From an uncultured Lysobacterales bacterium (lineage in GTDB: Bacteria; Pseudomonadota; Gammaproteobacteria; Xanthomonadales; Xanthomonadaceae), in the NCBI GenBank assembly GCA_946886865.1, contig CAMPJI010000074.1, positions 1-11,338 on the forward strand: 11,338 nucleotides of DNA, read 5' to 3'. Shown here piece after piece: positions 8,403-11,338 of this stretch. Below the pieces are notes generated by a model. That model had not been told where the DNA came from, ran no database searches, and saw only the letters and a program-made list of their open reading frames with translations. The position numbers and the translations under genes were made by a program. Numbering within the stretch: position 1 is the first letter of the stretch; every line of letters begins with the position of its first letter.

Positions 8403-8426
8403 GTCCGCTTTCGGCCAGAAGCGGAC
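8403..8426. repeat. Palindromic repeat, copy 1 (8-bp arms)
   Basis: GTCCGCTT (8403-8410), an 8-base spacer, then AAGCGGAC (8419-8426). The arms are perfectly complementary. A second copy with the same arms and a similar spacer lies at 10535-10560, on the other side of the cassette array. Palindromes of this form occur widely in bacterial intergenic DNA and often yield spurious short reading frames (such as MSA.G.KRT on the minus strand here). No T-run follows, so it is not a standard terminator. Confidence 0.7.
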
Positions 8427-8432
8427 ATCGAC

Positions 8433-8492
8433 CCTTAAGACCAGAATTAAGCCGACCCGCGAAGCGGGTTCGGCTTGAATGAGTTATCAGAC
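8433..8492 (-). other. attC site 1 (terminal, degenerate core sites)
   Basis: The inner hairpin is intact: AAGCCGA and CCCGC pair with GCGGG and TCGGCTT, with a GAA loop and one unpaired T as expected for the extrahelical base of an attC. Positions 8444-8482 are identical over 39 bp to site 2. The outer core sites are poor: where the minus strand should read GTTRRRY, it reads CTTAAGG (8439-8433), losing the G of the G/TT cleavage triplet. The R'' side also deviates (GGTCTGA by alignment). It follows the stop of the 94-residue gene by 1 bp and ends the array on the side of the SIR2 operon. Confidence 0.72.
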
Positions 8493-8493
8493 C

Positions 8494-8778
8494 TCAGTCT
8501 GTCGACGCCTGACTTGCAAGCTCTGACGCCGCGCGTAGGGTTTCGGCGTACCGCGGCTGAGACGGATGGACCATGTCCGCCTTGAAGCGCAACTGGCCAA
8601 TGAAGCTTTCGAGTGTAGTGGCCGGATCGGAGTCAACGACAGCTAGGAAATGTTCTTGCGCCTCGCCTACAGCAGCCGCCACTTCCGACCGAACATCTTC
8701 CCCTCCCTCGGCTCGCACCGCGAGCTGACAAATTCTTGTGACGTATTGATCGACCAGGCCGTGTTCCGAGTTGCTCAT
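8494..8778 (-). CDS. Cassette-encoded 94-residue acidic helical protein
   Basis: A short soluble protein starting MSNSEHGLVDQYVTRI and ending in an Ala/Ser-rich stretch. It is acidic, looks mostly helical, and has no signal peptide, membrane segment, zinc ligands or DNA-binding motif that I can see. The start is well supported: AGGAG (8789-8785 on the minus strand) lies 6 nt ahead of the ATG. The gene occupies one complete cassette: the GTTAGAA of attC site 2 lies 14 bp ahead of the start, and attC site 1 begins just after the stop. Nothing identifies a function; small unknown proteins are usual in chromosomal integron cassettes. A toxin-antitoxin role cannot be argued because no partner gene is present in the cassette. 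Confidence 0.75.
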   Translation of the reverse strand: MSNSEHGLVDQYVTRICQLAVRAEGGEDVRSEVAAAVGEAQEHFLAVVDSDPATTLESFIGQLRFKADMVHPSQPRYAETLRAASELASQASTD

Positions 8779-8792
8779 ATCTTGCTCCTGAG

Positions 8793-8852
8793 TTCTAACG
8801 CCTGAATTAAGCCGACCCGCGAAGCGGGTTCGGCTTGAATGAATTGTCAGCG
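8793..8852 (-). other. attC site 2
   Basis: On the minus strand this runs from R'' CGCTGAC (8852-8846) through a long imperfect hairpin to R' GTTAGAA (8799-8793), with GTTAGA close to the GTTRRRY consensus. The stem AAGCCGA/CCCGC pairs with GCGGG/TCGGCTT around a GAA loop, leaving one unpaired T. It starts 4 bp past the stop of the 265-residue gene. The sequence, including CAATTCATTCAAGCCG and CGGCTTAA, recalls the attC of aadA-type resistance cassettes. Confidence 0.82.
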
Positions 8853-8856
8853 CGCA

Positions 8857-9654
8857 TCAATCCGACTCATTTCCATCCGCGCATGGCTTGAGTGCACCGG
8901 GAATGACAGGTTCGCTGCCGCCGTACATGAACTTGTACTTGCTGATGTGAGATCTACCAAAAACGTCGTTGTAGCGAATCTCCCCATACACATACACCGT
9001 TCCTTCATCTGTACCGACGAGATGGAGGTACGGCTCTTTAGCGATTGGCTTTGGCGCCTCATTCGTCATGCTGCGGTGCGCTCCCGGCCCAAGAGTGCTT
9101 TTAGACATGACGAAGTCCTCGGGTGGGTGAGGAAGTTCGCAACCCATGGGGTAGCAGGCTATCCATTGATGGATCCATATCTGTAAGTCATGGGCTGGTG
9201 TCTGGCCAGCGTTCCTAAACGTGATAGTGGACTTGGGTCTTCCGGGCTCGGGGAACTCGATGCGCGCCGTGTCGATGGAGATGTAAGCGCGAAGCTGTCT
9301 CTGCGCGGTGTCGCGCATGATGTCAGCCGTACTCTCCGCCGCTTTGGCTGCACTTGCAGCCACCTCTAATGAGCCGCGCATTAGCTTAAGTTGTCTTAGA
9401 AAGAGCCAAGCTTGCACGATTGCAACAAGCAAAAGTCCTCCCGTGAAGTACGTAACCCAGGCTTCAGACTCTGCGCCAGCTACTAGCGCATTTGGACCGA
9501 CCGATACTTTTCCGGAGATCGCTGTAGCAGCCGGCGCTGTCACAGATTGGCCTCGGACCCTTGAGTCCGAACGCTTTTGAGTGGCTTCCCGTCCAGAGGT
9601 TGCAAATGCCACGCTTTGGAGCACGAGAATAATCAGCCAGTATTGAAGTCTCAT
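8857..9654 (-). CDS. Cassette-encoded membrane-anchored protein, 265 residues
   Basis: Residues 1-18 form a hydrophobic signal-like segment (possibly cut after AFA), followed by a polar linker, a transmembrane segment at about 66-86 (TYFTGGLLLVAIVQAWLFL), and an Ala-rich helical, probably coiled stretch at about 92-118 (AASAAKAAESTADIMRD). The rest (about 120-255) is beta-rich, with RAYISID, ITFRNAGQTPAHDLQIWI and VYVYGEIRYNDVFGR. The layout of membrane helix, Ala-rich helix, (L)RAY(I/V) and NxGxTPAxD is one I have met in many uncharacterised bacterial proteins, often in accessory DNA; no biochemical role is known to me. The ATG lies only 5 nt past GTTAGCG of attC site 3, with no Shine-Dalgarno, so expression may need an unusual start or an upstream ribosome. 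The cassette ends with attC site 2. Confidence 0.8.
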   Translation of the reverse strand: MRLQYWLIILVLQSVAFATSGREATQKRSDSRVRGQSVTAPAATAISGKVSVGPNALVAGAESEAWVTYFTGGLLLVAIVQAWLFLRQLKLMRGSLEVAASAAKAAESTADIMRDTAQRQLRAYISIDTARIEFPEPGRPKSTITFRNAGQTPAHDLQIWIHQWIACYPMGCELPHPPEDFVMSKSTLGPGAHRSMTNEAPKPIAKEPYLHLVGTDEGTVYVYGEIRYNDVFGRSHISKYKFMYGGSEPVIPGALKPCADGNESD

Positions 9655-9659
9655 GTGCG

Positions 9660-9719
9660 CGCTAACACCTGAATTAAGCCGAGCCGCGAAGCGGCTTCGG
9701 CTTGAATGAATTGTTACGT
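9660..9719 (-). other. attC site 3, with a compensated stem pair
   Basis: On the minus strand it runs from R'' ACGTAAC (9719-9713) to R' GTTAGCG (9666-9660). Compared with sites 1 and 2 it has G instead of C at 9683 and C instead of G at 9695. These two bases pair in the folded site, so the stem is kept (GCCGC with GCGGC). The unpaired T and the GAA loop are conserved. The site begins 5 bp after the stop of the membrane-protein gene. Confidence 0.84.
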
Positions 9720-9724
9720 CTCAC

Positions 9725-10146
9725 CTACGTTGCCAATAACGCAATTAGATAAGTTGCGAGAAAACCGTATGCCACAACGAGCGCAGCAAGCTTCAGCCAA
9801 AACATGCCGATGCCCGGCCAGTTGAGCTCGCGTGGCGGCTCGATGTCGGGGTTGCTATGGAAATTATGCTTAAGTTGCTTCTCTTTTCGGCGGCTATAGA
9901 AACCCCAGACCGCCGTGCTTAGAGCGTACTGCAACAGGTCAAATGCCAAAGTCGCACACAACAGCAGGAGTACGGCGACAAGTGGCTGCGGCAAGCCAAT
10001 TGGCTGGCCTGACTGTGGTTGGTTAAAAACCCATACAACAGCTATGCCAGCAAACGCGATTTGTCGGGCAACAGCGCTCGCTCTGCCCGAATGGCTGTAG
10101 TAGCAGTCTCTCGCTTCAGAGCTTCATTTCTTCTTGTTGCTTCCAC
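9725..10146 (-). pseudogene. Cassette membrane-protein gene split by an apparent 1-base deletion
   Basis: Two frames join into one sensible protein. From a GTG at 10146-10144 the first frame gives MEATRRNEALKRETATTAIR then AERALL, and soon stops. Stepping back one base at 10069 enters the frame ARQIAFAGIAVVWVFNQPQS, which stays open to the TAG at 9725-9727. The join implies that one G was lost from TTGGCCCGA, leaving TTGCCCGA (about 10071-10064). The rebuilt product has 140 residues: a charged N-terminal helix, membrane segments at about 27-40, 54-80 and 116-138, and a basic loop (SRRKEKQLKH). No ATG, GTG or TTG precedes the second part in its own frame until a TTG at 9994, which would start inside the protein and give only 89 residues. 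Its start overlaps the Ser/Gly-rich gene by 23 bp, suggesting coupled translation in one cassette. A sequencing error would mimic this. Confidence 0.62.
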
Positions 10147-10333
10147 CGCCGGTGCTACGTGGGCCGCCGCTGTTGGTGGGCACGTTGCCTGCGTTAGGGC
10201 TCCTCGTGGTGCCTCCACTTTTTACGCCCCCGTAAGTCGTGCTACCGCTCTTAGTCCCACCACCGGACGAGCCACCACCCTTGTTGCCGCTACTGCTGCC
10301 ACTGGAGCCGCCGGTTCCGCTTTTCTTGGTCAT
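10124..10333 (-). CDS. Small Ser/Gly/Lys-rich low-complexity protein
   Basis: Protein of 69 residues from the ATG at 10333, which is preceded by AGGGG (10347-10343 on the minus strand) at 9 nt; a further in-frame ATG at 10393 would add 20 residues but has no comparable ribosome site. The product starts MTKKSGTGGSSGSSSG and continues as Gly/Ser/Thr runs with scattered Lys/Arg, ending GGGSNKKK. It has no hydrophobic core, so it is probably disordered. It overlaps the start of the following membrane-protein gene, and no attC separates them, so the two appear to share a cassette. A TATAAA on the minus strand (10390-10385) could be a -10 element. Function unknown. Low-complexity composition leaves some risk that it is not translated, though the ribosome site and overlap favour it. 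Confidence 0.6.
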   Translation of the reverse strand: MTKKSGTGGSSGSSSGNKGGGSSGGGTKSGSTTYGGVKSGGTTRSPNAGNVPTNSGGPRSTGGGSNKKK

Positions 10334-10781
10334 CGATGATTTCCCCTGTGAGACATAACTACCTAATTGGTGGATCTGGATCCGTTTATACATTCGTCAC
10401 TTCGAGGGCATGGCACTCAGTGAGCCTTGTGCCATAACGCTCTTGTAGCCCATAGCGCCACCAGTGTGAATGAGCAATCCCGGACTGGAGGTAGATCTCG
10501 CAGCCCGCTCAATCTGACAAGGGATCTCGGGCCAAGTCCGCTTTGGGTCGGAAGCGGACTCTTGCGCACTGGGAAGCGTAATCACACCACACCCAAATCA
10601 GACTTTTCCTACATACATGGCGCGACACGCCACGCACACTCCGCCCCGCTCCAGCCGCCGGCCCTGCCGGCCACGCCGCACCCCGCGCCGCGGGGATGGC
10701 ACTGGAGCGGCGCCGGTGGACTTGCAGGCACGCGACGCGGGCCGGCCCCGGCGCCTCACATGGAATGCAAGGGAGAGTGCA
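10334..10781. other. Intergenic region at the right edge of the cassette array
   Basis: About 450 bp without a convincing gene. It contains the upstream region of the Ser/Gly-rich gene (a TATAAA on the minus strand, no clear -35), a possible leading cassette boundary GTTATGT (10359-10353, minus), and the second copy of the GTCCGCTT palindrome. Composition moves from AT-richer cassette DNA to GC-rich flank at about 10620. Reading frames crossing it on both strands are Pro/Arg- or Ala/Pro-rich and have no start signals. I see no integrase fragment here. Confidence 0.55.
10535..10560. repeat. Palindromic repeat, copy 2 (9-bp arms)
   Basis: AGTCCGCTT (10535-10543), spacer TGGGTCGG, then AAGCGGACT (10552-10560), with perfect arms. 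It shares the core GTCCGCTT / AAGCGGAC with the copy at 8403-8426, and the spacers are similar (TCGGCCAG against TGGGTCGG). The two copies bracket the cassette array. No T-run follows. Confidence 0.7.
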
Positions 10782-11255
10782 GTGAGCCAGAACATGATCA
10801 ACCTGACCCTGACGGACGCGCAGCTGGAGGCGGTGGACCAGGCGTTGACGGACCTTGAAGCGCAGCTGGTGGATCTGATTGCGATGTCTGCCGAGCAGCG
10901 CCGCAAGCTGGCGCGCATGGGCGACAAGTCCGAGGCGTTCTGCAGGCAGACGCTCAGCGTGCTGTCGCAGAATCCGCAGGTGGTGCCGCCCAGCCTGAAG
11001 CTGGCCGAGGCGCAGGCCGACCTGGTGGCGCTGGACAAGCTTCGCCCGCGCCTGCAGCGGCTGCAGCGCCTGGCCGAGCGCGGCGCCGACAGCGAGACGG
11101 CACTAGGCAGCGACGTGATGCGCTGCGCGCTGGACGGCTATGCGCTGTTGAAGGTGGCCGGCCGCAACCAGGGGCTGGAAGGGCTGCGCAGGGAGTTGGG
11201 GACGCGGTTTGCGAAGGCGGCGCGCGGCGGGGAGGAGACGCCGGCCGCGGCGTAA
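10782..11255 (+). CDS. Conserved helical protein of unknown function
   Basis: Protein of 157 residues. I chose the GTG at 10782 because GGGAG (10771-10775) lies 6 nt ahead and the residues before it (from a possible start at 10617) are Arg/Pro-rich and unlike real protein. The product begins MSQNMINLTLTDAQLEAVDQ, and contains MGDKSEAFCRQTL, LAEAQADL, LDKLRPRLQRLQRL and DSETALGSD, ending with an Ala-rich tail. It looks wholly helical and soluble, with a single Cys in the SEAFC stretch and another at about residue 121. I recall closely similar proteins of this length in many proteobacteria, including the MGDKSEAF and DSETALGSD segments, but no function. Its GC-rich codon use matches the left flank rather than the cassettes, so it probably marks the return to core chromosome. 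It is followed by a strong terminator. Confidence 0.85.
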   Translation: MSQNMINLTLTDAQLEAVDQALTDLEAQLVDLIAMSAEQRRKLARMGDKSEAFCRQTLSVLSQNPQVVPPSLKLAEAQADLVALDKLRPRLQRLQRLAERGADSETALGSDVMRCALDGYALLKVAGRNQGLEGLRRELGTRFAKAARGGEETPAAA

Positions 11256-11294
11256 GGGATGCGCGGCGGGCGGTGTGCCTGCCGGTGGTATGCG

Positions 11295-11320
11295 AAAGGC
11301 CGCCTTGGGGCGGCCTTTTT
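11295..11320 (+). terminator. Rho-independent terminator
   Basis: AAGGCCGCC (11296-11304), loop TTGG, then GGCGGCCTT (11309-11317), running into a T tract (11316-11320). The 9-bp GC-rich stem is perfect and extends by one more A-T pair. It lies 40 bp after the stop of the helical-protein gene and should end that transcript. The A bases ahead of the stem are few, so it works mainly in the plus direction. Confidence 0.88.
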
Positions 11321-11338
11321 GTTGGGGGTGTGGGTGGG

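Larger units (their letters stand above)
8433..10360 (-). mobile_element. Integron gene-cassette array, three attC sites, no integrase seen
   Basis: Three related 60-bp attC-like sites (8433-8492, 8793-8852, 9660-9719) each follow the stop codon of a minus-strand gene by a few bases, the standard gene-then-attC cassette layout. Read on the minus strand, the order is: Ser/Gly-rich gene with overlapping membrane pseudogene, attC, 265-residue membrane-anchored protein, attC, 94-residue protein, attC. All genes point the same way. The right edge is uncertain; a GTTATGT (minus strand, 10359-10353) ahead of the first gene could be the leading recombination site. No tyrosine-recombinase (intI) gene, attI or cassette promoter is evident in the window, so this may be an integrase-less cluster (CALIN) or the end of an array whose integrase lies elsewhere. 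Confidence 0.75.

Noticed and set aside
8231..8428. Minus-strand reading frame starting MSASGRKRT
   Set aside because: Its start is the palindrome itself (one arm encodes MSA, the other KRT) and the rest is the antisense of the 3' end of the SIR2-partner gene. Such starts recur in spurious annotations.
8433..9719. The three repeats as a CRISPR array
   Set aside because: The spacing is hundreds of bases with genes between, and the repeats fold as attC sites with core sequences at both ends.
10397..10585. Minus-strand 62-residue reading frame containing SDPKRTW
   Set aside because: It runs through the second palindrome, has no ribosome site, and its composition does not look like a conserved protein.

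Overview
The window looks like a chromosomal segment of a high-GC gammaproteobacterium, most likely Xanthomonadaceae (Stenotrophomonas, Lysobacter, Luteimonas or Xanthomonas group). This rests on base composition, on the style of the flanking housekeeping genes, and on integron attC sites of a type I associate with that family. It is an inference from reading, not from a search.

Layout. Left flank (1-3321): an apparent minus-strand operon reads, in transcription order, a polytopic membrane protein, a secreted L,D-transpeptidase, and a cold-shock-domain/DUF1294 membrane protein that runs off the window edge. A CPBP-family intramembrane protease is divergent from it. Accessory region (about 3416-10360): first a decayed DUF2075-type helicase fragment, with its 5' end missing and an in-frame TGA where the family has Trp. 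Next comes a two-gene plus-strand operon: a SIR2-domain protein whose stop overlaps (ATGA) the start of a 900-residue helical protein. I believe the C-terminus of the second protein is DUF4020-like, so the pair looks like a split version of SIR2-DUF4020 proteins and is a probable anti-phage NAD+-depletion system. A minus-strand integron gene-cassette array then converges on the operon. It has three 60-bp attC sites (8433-8492, 8793-8852, 9660-9719), each just downstream of a cassette gene. No integrase is visible. Right flank (10782-11338): a small conserved helical protein followed by a strong rho-independent terminator.

The cassette genes, in transcription order, are a Ser/Gly/Lys-rich 69-residue protein, an overlapping membrane protein split by an apparent one-base deletion, a 265-residue membrane-anchored protein with a beta-rich C-terminal domain, and a 94-residue acidic helical protein. 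Two copies of one palindrome (GTCCGCTT, 8-base loop, AAGCGGAC) flank the array.

The most interesting items are the split SIR2/helical operon, the attC array with a compensatory base-pair change in one stem, and the single-base frameshift that rebuilds a 140-residue membrane protein when corrected. The boundary of the accessory region and the function of most cassette products cannot be settled from the sequence alone.
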